Shown here in pieces: positions 21,261 through 28,563 of a stretch of DNA of 34,057 nt. The stretch's first letter is position 1. Each line of letters opens with the position of its first letter. Made by a program: the position numbers and the translations under genes. Source of the DNA: a virus; the IMG/VR virus record IMGVR_UViG_3300017991_000265, positions 1 through 34,057 of that record; one strand, given 5' to 3'. The notes under the pieces are model-generated. The model ran no database searches and had not been told where the DNA came from. It saw only the letters and a program-made list of their open reading frames with translations.

Positions 21261-21977
21261 TCAGATCAACCCTTGCGACGAGAGAAGGTTATACGCGATC
21301 GACGCCGGTTTCTTTTCGTCTTCCCCCGATCCGGGAGGCTTCGCCCCTTGCGTGCCTAGCTTCGCTAGCTTCCCGCCGCGCGGCTCTTCGGGGACCGGCG
21401 GGGACGCCACTTGTCCGGACTCCACCACGCGGAGTTGACGGAGATCCATCGCAAACGCCACGCCGGAGTCCCCCGCACGCCGGGGAGCGCTCACGCGCTC
21501 TAGGATCATATCTTCGTACCATCGGAGCGTCGTTAGCACTTGGAGCAAGACGGCGTTTTTTTGTAGCTCCAAGAGGATCTCGTGGGTTTCGCGTGGGGCG
21601 TCGAAGACTTCCGGGAAGACCAAGACTTGCGCCGTGCGCTCCGGCGCTCCGAAGATCGCGCCTTCCACGGCGGACACGGCGTTTCGATAGAGTGATCCAG
21701 GCGTCCCTTCCAAGGGGACTTCCCACTCCGGGATCTCCAACTTGAACGATCGAAGCTCTCCGCGTTGCGTGAAAGGGTTGGGGGCGATTGGCTGATTCGA
21801 CACGTATCCCACGAGAGTGATCCGATCAGGCAAGGGGCGGACGTGATCGGTAACGTCCACTCCCACTTCCACGGGATGCTCCGTGATCTCGCTTGCCGTC
21901 TCGTGGTTCTCATCTTCGATCACGTCGAAGGTGACCACGCGCTCCGAGCCGTCGTCTGGAATGATGTAGGCTGCCAT
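21261..21977 (-). CDS. Dit-like baseplate / hub protein
   Basis: 238 residues from ATG 21977. The N-terminal segment VVTFDVIEDENHETASEITEH, PVEVGVDVTDHVRPLPDRIT then LVGYVSN matches the N-terminal domain of Dit-like phage tail proteins ('F-D-v-x2-E-x-H-x5-iT-x-hPVE-x-Gx-iTDHv'). Next comes RETHEILLELQKNAVLLQVLTTLR, followed by YEDMILERVSAPRRAGDSGVAF and FAMDLRQLRVVESGQV. The tail end is flexible (GSGEDEKKPAS). It probably links tape measure, tube and hub. It ends 2 bases before the baseplate plug gene begins. Confidence 0.75.
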   Translation of the reverse strand: MAAYIIPDDGSERVVTFDVIEDENHETASEITEHPVEVGVDVTDHVRPLPDRITLVGYVSNQPIAPNPFTQRGELRSFKLEIPEWEVPLEGTPGSLYRNAVSAVEGAIFGAPERTAQVLVFPEVFDAPRETHEILLELQKNAVLLQVLTTLRWYEDMILERVSAPRRAGDSGVAFAMDLRQLRVVESGQVASPPVPEEPRGGKLAKLGTQGAKPPGSGEDEKKPASIAYNLLSSQGLI

Positions 21978-21980
21978 GGC

Positions 21981-23726
21981 CTAGGTTGCCTCCACCGTTT
22001 GCGTGAGAGCCGCGAGCGTCGCGCGACGATTGTCCGTGAGCTCCGAGCGGATCCCTTGCCGGAGTTTTTGGATCTGCGGATCGCTGGCACTCCCGCCGGA
22101 GACGGAGAGATCGATCTTGCTTTGAAAGACGATCCCGCCGCGAGGGATCGCCGCGCCCCCCGTGCGTGGTGCGGTCACCGCGGAAGGGATCGCCGCGCGT
22201 GCAGTTTGCGCGAAACGCTCCGCGGATCGCATCGCCTCCGCAGGATCAAACATACCGGCGATCAAGGGCTTGCCGATCTCTTCCCTCGCCAAGCCGGACG
22301 GGCTCTTGATCCGGAGTAACTTTTTCCCCGCGTTCACCGCGTCTTTCGCTACGTTTTTGACCGCTTCCGCCACCGCGGCCGCGCCGTTTTTGATCCCCTC
22401 CACGAGCCCATCGATCAGCGCTTCGGCAAGCTCCACGGCCGCTGCAAACCAGTCCGGTCCGAAGCCTAGGATCTCTCCGATGATCCCAACGATCGCGCTA
22501 ACGATCGCGGCTCCCGCTTGGGAGAAACCTTCCGGGACGTCTTCCACGAAGAAGCGGACGATCATCGCCCCCACTTGAGAGAAGAATTCCGCGATCGGTC
22601 CCGTGCTCTCTCCGGAGAAGAAGGTAACGATCGACTTCCCGAGAGAGTCGAGAGCGTTTGCGGCAAGGTGAACGGCTTTCTCCCAATCACCTTTCTTGAT
22701 CGCGTCCGTGATATCCGTGATCGCCTTGACTACACGCCGCGCGGATCCCGGCCCGAAGAGCTTGTCCAAGAAGTGACCGATCACGCTATCGCCACCCTTG
22801 AAAAGCGAGATCAGATCGTCCACGAGCAAGATCAGGATCGCGATCTTGAGCGCGGGCATGAGAGCCGCGCGCCCAAGCTTGAGAAGCGCCATTCCAAACT
22901 TCCCGATCGCGAGCTTCGCGAGCACGCCACCGAGCACCACGAGCGCGGCTTGGAGAGTGTTCGTCCCTTCGAAGGTGCGAGAGAACCACGCCACGAGCTT
23001 GGAAAGCCCAAGCGTTAGCTGATTCAAGATCGGCAAGAGCGCCACGGCGATCCGGCTCTTGAGGCTCGTGGTAGCAATGTCGAATTCCGCAAAGCGATCT
23101 TGCGCCGCTTCGGCAAGGGGGATCAGATCCTTTGAGAGTCCGCCCCCGAAGCGCTCGAGAGCCGCTAGCGCTTCGTCTAGCCCTTGCTCCCCCTTGGCGA
23201 AGAGAGGAAGAAGCTCCGCGCCGCTCCGCCCCATGAGTTGTTGAGCCAGTGCCACGCGCTCCGTGGAATTCTCCAAGCCTCCGAGGGAGAGCCCCACTTC
23301 TCGCATGAGCTGATCGCCGGTCTTGAGGTTTCCGTTTGCGTCTTTGATATCGACGCCCAACATTCGGAAACCGTCCGCGGCTTGCTTCGATCCCTGATCA
23401 GCAAGAAGCGTGTTCTTTTGGAGAACACGCATAGACTGGTTAAACTTGGTCGTTTCGACGCCAGCGAAACCGGCCGCGGCTTGCCACGCTTGGAGTTGTG
23501 TGGACGAGATCCCGAGTTGCGTTGCCGTCTTCCCAAGAGAGTCTCCGGCGTCCACGATATCCGTGACGAAGTTTTTGATCCCCCGGGCAACCACGCCAGC
23601 GCCTAGCACCACGCCAAACGATCGGAGCCCACCAACGATCCCGGCGATCCCCTTGTCCGCGGCTTTCATACCGCGCTGATCGAATTCGAAACCGAAACGG
23701 GCTAGGATCTCTCGGAGCGCTGGCAT
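21981..23726 (-). CDS. Tail tape measure protein
   Basis: 581 residues, the longest complete tail gene here, placed after the chaperones as usual. N-terminal coil region with FDQRGMKAADKGIAGIVGGLRS and QLGISSTQLQAWQAAAGFAGV, the standard beginning of many tape measures. Several hydrophobic helices follow in the middle (ALVVLGGVLAKLAIGKFGMAL, PALKIAILILLVDDLISLF, AIVSAIVGIIGEILGFG). The C-terminus has LRIKSPSGLAREEIGKPLI, a frequent tape-measure signature. At about 0.15 nm per residue it would give a tail near 87 nm. No lysozyme-like domain is evident. It sits 2 bases downstream of the chaperone fusion's stop. Confidence 0.88.
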   Translation of the reverse strand: MPALREILARFGFEFDQRGMKAADKGIAGIVGGLRSFGVVLGAGVVARGIKNFVTDIVDAGDSLGKTATQLGISSTQLQAWQAAAGFAGVETTKFNQSMRVLQKNTLLADQGSKQAADGFRMLGVDIKDANGNLKTGDQLMREVGLSLGGLENSTERVALAQQLMGRSGAELLPLFAKGEQGLDEALAALERFGGGLSKDLIPLAEAAQDRFAEFDIATTSLKSRIAVALLPILNQLTLGLSKLVAWFSRTFEGTNTLQAALVVLGGVLAKLAIGKFGMALLKLGRAALMPALKIAILILLVDDLISLFKGGDSVIGHFLDKLFGPGSARRVVKAITDITDAIKKGDWEKAVHLAANALDSLGKSIVTFFSGESTGPIAEFFSQVGAMIVRFFVEDVPEGFSQAGAAIVSAIVGIIGEILGFGPDWFAAAVELAEALIDGLVEGIKNGAAAVAEAVKNVAKDAVNAGKKLLRIKSPSGLAREEIGKPLIAGMFDPAEAMRSAERFAQTARAAIPSAVTAPRTGGAAIPRGGIVFQSKIDLSVSGGSASDPQIQKLRQGIRSELTDNRRATLAALTQTVEAT

Positions 23727-23728
23727 CG

Positions 23729-24378
23729 TTACCTCTCGGGGGACGTTGCACGCCTATCGAGATCGTCGAGAATGGCTAGCACGTCCAGAGCATCATACAG
23801 ATCGCAAAGACTCCACTTCGTTTCGATATCGATCAGGGTATCGCAGAACCGGGGCGAGCTTGCGACGCGCCAGATCGCCCAGTCGTTTCGTAAGTGTTCG
23901 GGGATGGGGACGGAGACGATCCCCTTTCGGCCGGTTTCGAAACCCGGAGAGCGGCGGCGAGATCCTTCGCTTCGCTCCCGAGCCCGGAGAAAAAACTCGA
24001 ATAGTTGACCTCCACCGCGAAGCGGAGCCATTCCACGAGCTCCACGTAAGCTCCGGCGAAGTGCAGATCGAAAACGCCTTCCGCGCCCAACGGGATCGAC
24101 TTGTCTTGATACTCTCCGCCGGAGACTTCCGTGTGCTCCGCGAAAGCGTCCACGAAGAAGTCGTATTCCGTCTCTGAGAGCGCCTCCGCGAGTCCGGTGA
24201 TCAACCGGCCGATCGTCTCCGTGTCGAGACTCTCCGCCGCGCTCACCGCGTCCCCGATAGGTTTCCCCAAGAGCTTCCCGAGGCGGACGAGCACCCGTCC
24301 GCCTTGCTTCGCCCCGAATTGCCGAACCGCGTAGGTGTAACCACGCGATCCGAGCTTCTTTTTCTCCGTCTTGATCAT
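23729..24378 (-). CDS. Tail assembly chaperone, -1 frameshift (GT-like) fusion product
   Basis: Read in zero frame from 24378 to 23989 and then in the -1 frame to TAA at 23731-23729, giving 130 + 86 = 216 residues. The extension holds IPEHLRNDWAIWRVASSPRF, then IETKWSLCDLYDALDVLAILDDL, which looks like the T-part of tail chaperones ('W-x-I-W-R-l' and 'l-x-D-x-n-x-l-D'). The -1 frame has no well-placed start of its own and overlaps G by more than 100 bases, which also favours frameshift expression. In lambda, the G/GT ratio controls tail assembly. Confidence 0.75.
23833..24378 (-). CDS. Tail assembly chaperone, short (gpG-like) product
   Basis: 181 residues when read without frameshift. It starts MIKTEKKKLGSRGYTYAVRQ and has GKLLGKPIGDAVSAAESLD, AEALSETEYDFFVDAFAEHT and FAGAYVELVEWLRFAVEVNY, the usual shape of contractile-tail chaperones. 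After the slippery codons (residues 129-130) the zero-frame tail is low-complexity (SKPAERGSSPSPSPN), so most of the chaperone fold lies before the shift. Lies between tube and tape measure genes, where lambda-like G/T chaperones are expected; it probably binds the tape measure. Confidence 0.8.
   Translation of the reverse strand: MIKTEKKKLGSRGYTYAVRQFGAKQGGRVLVRLGKLLGKPIGDAVSAAESLDTETIGRLITGLAEALSETEYDFFVDAFAEHTEVSGGEYQDKSIPLGAEGVFDLHFAGAYVELVEWLRFAVEVNYSSFFSGLGSEAKDLAAALRVSKPAERGSSPSPSPNTYETTGRSGASQARPGSAIP
23989..24013 (-). promoter_or_regulatory. Programmed -1 frameshift site with upstream Shine-Dalgarno-like element
   Basis: On the - strand the heptamer T TTT TTC lies at 23995-23989, in register with the G frame (codons TTT TTC). 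Re-pairing in -1 frame gives TTT TTT, allowed for both tRNAs. The sequence GGAGGT lies at 24013-24008, exactly 12 bases upstream. A Shine-Dalgarno-like element 10-14 bases before the slip site is what stimulates the bacterial dnaX -1 frameshift. Confidence 0.8.
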
Positions 24379-24412
24379 GTTGTTGCCCTATCTCAGTGAA
24401 AGCACGCCCGTG

Positions 24413-24844
24413 CTAGTTGCTTCCGTCGAAGCGCTCGAGGCTCGCACAACGGAGCGTCCACTCGCGAGCCGTGGGCTCCCGATCGAAGCTCACGTTTGGA
24501 GGCTTGGAGATCCAAGACTCCGCCGCGGCGAAGAGCGCGGTCCCCTGGCGATCCCTCGCGAGGAAAGGACCCACTCCCGCGCCGTTGCCCGCGAGACGAT
24601 CGATATTGCTGAGAGCCGAAAGAAGCGCGTTGCCCGTGCTTGACTGCATGAGCAAGATCGTGATCGTCGCGCGGCGATCGTTCGTCTTGCTTCGGGTGAC
24701 CTCTCCGTCCGTCCCCACTTTGTCCACGAAGTCGTCCGCCTCTTGTTCGATCCGGAGAAACTCCCCGTCATCGAAACCCGAGTCGATCGGGATGCCCGCG
24801 ATCGATACGGAAACCTCGTTTGCATCGTATACCTTGAAACCCAT
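24413..24844 (-). CDS. Tail tube protein (DUF3277-like)
   Basis: 143 residues. The order of elements VSVSIAGIPIDSGFDDGEFL, IEQEADDFVDKVGTDGEVTR, RRATITILLMQSSTGNALLS and FAAAESWISKPPNVSFDREP with final EWTLRCASLERF is the pattern of DUF3277-type tube proteins, which form the inner tube below the DUF3383 sheath gene. It lies right between sheath and chaperone genes, as expected. No ambiguity in start (ATG 24844). Highly expressed structural protein in the virion. Confidence 0.9.
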   Translation of the reverse strand: MGFKVYDANEVSVSIAGIPIDSGFDDGEFLRIEQEADDFVDKVGTDGEVTRSKTNDRRATITILLMQSSTGNALLSALSNIDRLAGNGAGVGPFLARDRQGTALFAAAESWISKPPNVSFDREPTAREWTLRCASLERFDGSN

Positions 24845-24872
24845 GGTTCGCTTTCGCCTCCGTGTCGATCGG

Positions 24873-26186
24873 TCAAACCGAGAGCACGCCCGTGATCACG
24901 AGCTTGTGGATCGCCCCGGCTAGAGTGGCTTGGAAGGTGACGTCCGGGAGGATCCGGTTTGCTTTGTCCGCCGTGTCGATATCCGCCACCTTTGGAGCGG
25001 TCACCGTGGGGGCGGGATCCGCGGCAAGCGCCCCCGCCGTGATCCCCTGATTCAATTGTGCGAGGATCTCCGCACGCATGAGATCCACGCCGCCGTCCGT
25101 GAAAGGGATCTTGGCATTGTTCACGAGCACGCCGAAGATCCGTTCCTTGATCCGAGCGTCGAGCCAATCGATCGTCCGGGTGATATCGATGTACTCCCCG
25201 GACGCGGTGATCCCGTAGCTCGTGACGTTCACGCCAGCGATCCGCGTGTAGTGATTCCCACCCTTGGACTCGATCACGGAGGCTTGCCCGCCCGTGAGAT
25301 TCCCGTCCACCGTGACTCCCGCGAGCGTCTTGTAAGCCCACGTGCTCGAGCCGGGATCGGAAGGGAGACGATTGCCCGCCCACGCCGCGCCGCTCCACGA
25401 CAAGAGCGAGGCTTGGGAGTAGAGGATCGCGGTCCGTGCATAGGCGGCCGCTTGGAGATTGCTCATCACGTCATCCGTGACGCCAATGTCCACCACTTCG
25501 GAGTCCGTGGTGTTACAGAGGAAGATCTTTTTTCGCGCCTCGATCCACGCCGCGGCCGCCTCGATCTCCGCCTTGGAATTGGAGTCCAAAACGAGCGCGT
25601 ACCACCCATCCGGATCGGCACCTTCGATCGCGGCGAGGTCCGTTGCGATCCCGGGATCCACCGTCACGTCTTCGATCGTGAAGTTGTCCGGTTCGTCGAA
25701 GCCTTCGAAGTCCACGAGCGCTCCGGCCGTGTCCGTGGTCACCGTCACGTGCGTTGTGTCGTCCGTCGCGGTGACGGACGCGATCGCGTCGATCAAGGCT
25801 TGGAGCGCCGTAACCACGGACGCCACGGAGGCGGCCGCGGGGACCGTGTATTGAATCGCCGTGCCGTCCACGTCGAATTCGTACACATAATCTTCCGTGA
25901 CGTTGATCGGAGTGATCCGAATGATCTGGGTGAAAGCGAGCGTGCGCTTGCCCACCGCGACTTTGTTGGGCTTCGGATTCTGGGAGAGGATCTTGGTGGC
26001 GATCAGCACGGCGGGATCGGTCGTGGCGAAGCCCGCGTCCGTCATCTCCGTTAGCGTGGAGAAGTACCGCACGACGGACGCGAAAGCCGTGTGGACTCTG
26101 GCGATCAGCGGAGTGCCGAAACCCAAGCGGCTCGGAGTCGTGGTCTGTGCAGTGATCGTGACGTTGACAATATCGGAGAGACTCAT
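24873..26186 (-). CDS. Contractile tail sheath protein (DUF3383-like)
   Basis: 437 residues from ATG 26186. The N-terminus SLSDIVNVTITAQTTTPSRLGFG is followed by LTEMTDAGFATTDPAVLIATKI and LSQNPKPNKVAVGKR, the typical opening of DUF3383 sheaths. A surface domain rich in Thr/Val follows (residues 85-180, with TATDDTTHVTVTTDTAG). Then WYALVLDSNSKAEIEAAAAW, KTLAGVTVDGNLTGGQASVIE and GEYIDITRTIDWLDARIKER, and the C-terminal handshake strand region. This gene establishes that the virion has a contractile tail. The middle domain is probably an exposed decoration of the sheath. Confidence 0.93.
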   Translation of the reverse strand: MSLSDIVNVTITAQTTTPSRLGFGTPLIARVHTAFASVVRYFSTLTEMTDAGFATTDPAVLIATKILSQNPKPNKVAVGKRTLAFTQIIRITPINVTEDYVYEFDVDGTAIQYTVPAAASVASVVTALQALIDAIASVTATDDTTHVTVTTDTAGALVDFEGFDEPDNFTIEDVTVDPGIATDLAAIEGADPDGWYALVLDSNSKAEIEAAAAWIEARKKIFLCNTTDSEVVDIGVTDDVMSNLQAAAYARTAILYSQASLLSWSGAAWAGNRLPSDPGSSTWAYKTLAGVTVDGNLTGGQASVIESKGGNHYTRIAGVNVTSYGITASGEYIDITRTIDWLDARIKERIFGVLVNNAKIPFTDGGVDLMRAEILAQLNQGITAGALAADPAPTVTAPKVADIDTADKANRILPDVTFQATLAGAIHKLVITGVLSV

Positions 26187-26198
26187 GGGTTAGGGCTC

Positions 26199-26738
26199 CT
26201 AGTTGAATGTCCCTTGCGGATCTTCCACGGTTTCAAAGACGGGGATCGGGGTTGTGTCTTCCTCGCTCACGCCAGCCGACAAGATCAATTCGAAGACGGC
26301 AACGGAAGTGACTCGATCGTCTTGGAAGACGTTGGGAACGTCAAGCGTCTGTCCCTTGGAGATGATCGCTAGGTTCAAAGCGAGCAAGCGAGAGAGCGAG
26401 CTCCGCCACCCGAGGCGCGTCCGGATGGCTCCGGCCGCGTTGAAAGCGAAGCGATCATCATCGTGCCGGAAGCTCTCCACCCGGACGTCCAGAAAGACGC
26501 GACGGTGGCCGTTAGCGGACTCGCGGCAAGGGTACTCCGGAATCACGGCTCCCGTGTCCCGGTAGCGTCGATCGTCGATCCCGATCCCTTGCTCCGTCCG
26601 GGCGTGTAGCAAGACGATCGCTTGCTTCTTCGGATCGATCATGGGGCGCCGCTTGTCTTGCCACACCACTTGGAGATCCCCGGAGAGATCTCCCATGAGG
26701 TCCCGAAGCTCCGGACGGATTGTCTCCCAATCGATCAC
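26199..26738 (-). CDS. Neck / tail terminator protein (gp12-like)
   Basis: 179 residues with GTG start; GTGA overlaps the stop of the previous gene. Segments: LQVVWQDKRRPMIDPKKQAI, VLLHARTEQGIGIDDRRY, ESANGHRRVFLDVRVESFRHDD and AIRTRLGWRSSLSRLLALNL. This is the pattern of the LIC_12616/gp12-like neck terminator family ('W-x3-p-r-x5-l-l-x-l' strand then 'G-x-r-f-t-l-x-i-x-v'). It lies just upstream of the sheath gene, where a tail terminator that caps the tube is expected. Family assigned from memory. Confidence 0.75.
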   Translation of the reverse strand: MIDWETIRPELRDLMGDLSGDLQVVWQDKRRPMIDPKKQAIVLLHARTEQGIGIDDRRYRDTGAVIPEYPCRESANGHRRVFLDVRVESFRHDDDRFAFNAAGAIRTRLGWRSSLSRLLALNLAIISKGQTLDVPNVFQDDRVTSVAVFELILSAGVSEEDTTPIPVFETVEDPQGTFN

Positions 26739-27199
26739 GCTTCCACCTTGTGAGTGATCGATCCCACGAGTTGTCCCGTCGCGATCAGCGTCGTGGGATT
26801 GTCTTGTGGATCCTTCTTGATCGTCTTGGGCGAGACGCTATCGGACTGAATGAAGCCTTGACATTCCGCCACGAGTAGCACGCCCATCTTTTCGAGAGCC
26901 GCGTCCACGGTGTTTTGGCCACGGACCACGGACTCCGCCATGCGTCTTTCGAGGTCCCGGTGTTTGTCCCGATCCTGATCGGCCCACGCTCGCAAGAAGC
27001 TCCGCTCCACGCCGTTGAGTCCGAATTCGTGGATCGAAGCCACGTCCGCCACGGTGAGATCGCTTTCTTCGTGTCCGGCTCCGCCTTCTTCCGCGTGGAT
27101 CCCCACGGTGACGGAGCGTCTCCGCGCGGCGCTCTTGAGCCGTCGCATGAGAGCGCGATAACCACGATCGCGATCGATCACTCTGGCACGGCTTGCCAT
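26735..27199 (-). CDS. HK97 gp10-like tail completion / neck protein
   Basis: 154 residues from ATG 27199; the stop of the previous gene overlaps this ATG by one base. RRRSVTVGIHAEEGGAGHEESD then VADVASIHEFGLNGVERSFL match the 'v-x-VGi ... vA-x-x-hEfG ... pR-F-R' core of gp10-type proteins. A long helix follows (DKHRDLERRMAESVVRGQNT), then SPKTIKKDPQDNPTTLIATG and the final QLVGSITHKVEA, equivalent to 'pLidTGqL-x-si'. Very similar to neck proteins of many Mu-like phages. Head-tail joining role is standard for this family. Confidence 0.85.
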   Translation of the reverse strand: MASRARVIDRDRGYRALMRRLKSAARRRSVTVGIHAEEGGAGHEESDLTVADVASIHEFGLNGVERSFLRAWADQDRDKHRDLERRMAESVVRGQNTVDAALEKMGVLLVAECQGFIQSDSVSPKTIKKDPQDNPTTLIATGQLVGSITHKVEA

Positions 27200-27480
27200 C
27201 ACGCCACCCGGAAACCCGGCGTCACGCTTCGCATGAGCCGGGCGTGTTCCTTCCCGTAAGTGGTGGAGCCATCTTTCGAGACGAGCCGCGCTTGCTGCCC
27301 CCACGGCGTGATCGCCAAAAGGTGCGCGGCAAGCCATCGGATCCCGTCTTCCGTCTTGTCCCCCCATACGGAAGCGTCCACGCCGCGCGTAGCTTCGGCA
27401 ATTGCCGAAGCAACCATGCTGCTATCCGCGGGCTCGAATTCGGGGAACCGAGCCAAGAAGTCGTGGAAGTCAACCACCAT
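27199..27480 (-). CDS. DUF4054-like head-tail adaptor
   Basis: 93 residues from ATG 27480, 11 bases inside the end of the preceding gene. FHDFLARFPEFEPADSSMVA begins with the 'F-x-FPeF' motif of DUF4054; WLAAHLLAITPWGQQ matches 'yLaAHll', and TTYGKEHARLMR matches 'T-x-Y-g-x-x-y-x-x-l'. Small helical adaptors of this kind bind the portal. It overlaps the gp10-like gene's start by one base (TGATG). Confidence 0.85.
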   Translation of the reverse strand: MVVDFHDFLARFPEFEPADSSMVASAIAEATRGVDASVWGDKTEDGIRWLAAHLLAITPWGQQARLVSKDGSTTYGKEHARLMRSVTPGFRVA

Positions 27481-28003
27481 CGGAGTCCAATTCAGCCAAT
27501 CGCTTGTCGATCGCTTCGTTGATCGTCTTCCGCTTGTCCGCGTCCGCCCAGTCCACGAGCTTGCCTATGTCCGTCTCCGCCTCGATCAACGGGAGCGCGT
27601 CTTCGACACGGAGCCCCGTTACGGAAGCTCGAGACGCCGGAGTCTTGGGGAGACGCTTCGTGATCTTCGCCGCCTCGCGTCTTGAAAGCTCCGCCTCCAA
27701 GATCGGATGCCATTGGACGGGGACTTCCGGATCCTTGATCGCCTTCCGGAGATCGTCGAGAGAGAAGCTCGCCAATTCCTCCGCGGACGGAGGCTTGTCC
27801 GGATCGGGCATTGATCCGTCGAGGTCCACGGAGATCATGGGTGAGCGTCCGGACCGCCAAGACTTCATGACGGCGGAGTCTTTCACTTGCGCCCAGTATT
27901 CCGGATCGAGCGGATTCCGCCCGGGGAGCCAACGCGGGACCGGATGCCCCTTGACGGTGAGCCCCACCAAGAGCCGCGCGGAGTGGTTGATCAATACTGC
28001 CAT
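27470..28003 (-). CDS. Unrecognised head-region protein with C-terminal helical module shared with the first gene
   Basis: 177 residues, ATG at 28003. N-terminal half: LINHSARLLVGLTVKGHPVPRWLPGRNPLD in pieces, without known motif; middle SLDDLRKAIKDPEVPVQWHPIL followed by SRRE. The last 40 residues (135-172: DALPLIEAETDIGKLVDWAD...EAIDKRLAEL) share about 21 identical positions of 38 with the module near residue 49-87 of the gene at 2-715. Phage proteins with this kind of C-terminal module occur in the head-tail region. The module looks like a small helix-extension-helix domain; function unknown. Follows a possible terminator. Confidence 0.7.
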   Translation of the reverse strand: MAVLINHSARLLVGLTVKGHPVPRWLPGRNPLDPEYWAQVKDSAVMKSWRSGRSPMISVDLDGSMPDPDKPPSAEELASFSLDDLRKAIKDPEVPVQWHPILEAELSRREAAKITKRLPKTPASRASVTGLRVEDALPLIEAETDIGKLVDWADADKRKTINEAIDKRLAELDSDGG

Positions 28004-28028
28004 CGGATCCTCCCGTGTTCACCACGAA

Positions 28029-28057
28029 AGCCCCGGGCTCCGAGAAGCTCCGGGGCT
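28029..28057 (-). terminator. Possible weak intrinsic terminator between head and neck genes
   Basis: An 8-bp perfect inverted repeat, AGCCCCGG (28029-28036) and CCGGGGCT (28050-28057), with a 13-base loop. On the - strand, read after the gene ending at 28096, it is followed by TTTCG, only three T in a row. It occupies most of the only 92-base gap in the right arm. It may lower rather than stop read-through, balancing head and tail gene expression. Confidence 0.5.
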
Positions 28058-28095
28058 CGCGTGGTTCGCCCCCGATGGCTCGCCGCGCGTGGGTG

Positions 28096-28533
28096 CTAGC
28101 CGATCACGAGCACGGTAACGGTGGACGTATCCGCCCCGTTGGCCGAATCGATCACCGCGGAACCGGGGGCTCCGGGCGTGATCGTCCCCACGGAGAGATC
28201 GCCTTCCGTCCCCGCCCCCGTGTTCCGAATGGGGATCACTTGGGAGCTTGCCGTGTAGGTGAGCGTGGACTCCGTGGCCGTGCCCGCCACGAGCGTGACC
28301 TCCGCGGACTGGACGTTGGGCACGGCCGCGTCCAAGTGGGTGGCGAGCAAGGCAAGAAGCAAGACGAAAGTCTTGGGGGACTGAGCCGGTCCGAGAGAAA
28401 CGACTTTCTGTTCTCGGACCACGAAGCCCGCGGTTTCGAGAACCTCGATCTCCGCGTTGATCGCAGTCTCCGCTTGCGCCTCCGTGAGCTGATCGATATT
28501 CACGATCGCCATTCTGGAATCTGTGGTGGCCAT
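28096..28533 (-). CDS. Small virion protein after the capsid gene, possibly decoration
   Basis: 145 residues from ATG 28533, AAAGGGA upstream. The first half is helical (QLTEAQAETAINAEIEVLET, then TFVLLLALLATHLDA); the second is a beta-rich region of Gly, Ser and Thr (TLVAGTATESTLTYTASS, SAVIDSANGADTSTVTVLVI). I do not recognise a named family, but the place downstream of a major capsid gene and before the terminator is common for head decoration or stabilising proteins. A signal peptide is unlikely. Confidence 0.6.
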   Translation of the reverse strand: MATTDSRMAIVNIDQLTEAQAETAINAEIEVLETAGFVVREQKVVSLGPAQSPKTFVLLLALLATHLDAAVPNVQSAEVTLVAGTATESTLTYTASSQVIPIRNTGAGTEGDLSVGTITPGAPGSAVIDSANGADTSTVTVLVIG

Positions 28534-28563
28534 GATGCTTTCCCTTTCTGCGCGCTTGTGGCG

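Noticed and set aside
23729-24031. Tail chaperone second frame as a separate 100-codon gene from its own ATG
   Set aside because: The ATG lies inside the G gene without a good ribosome site, while a canonical slippery site joins the frames. Frameshift expression explains it better.
24930-26054. 374-codon + strand frame opposite the sheath gene
   Set aside because: The sheath family pattern on the - strand is clear; the + strand frame has no motif.
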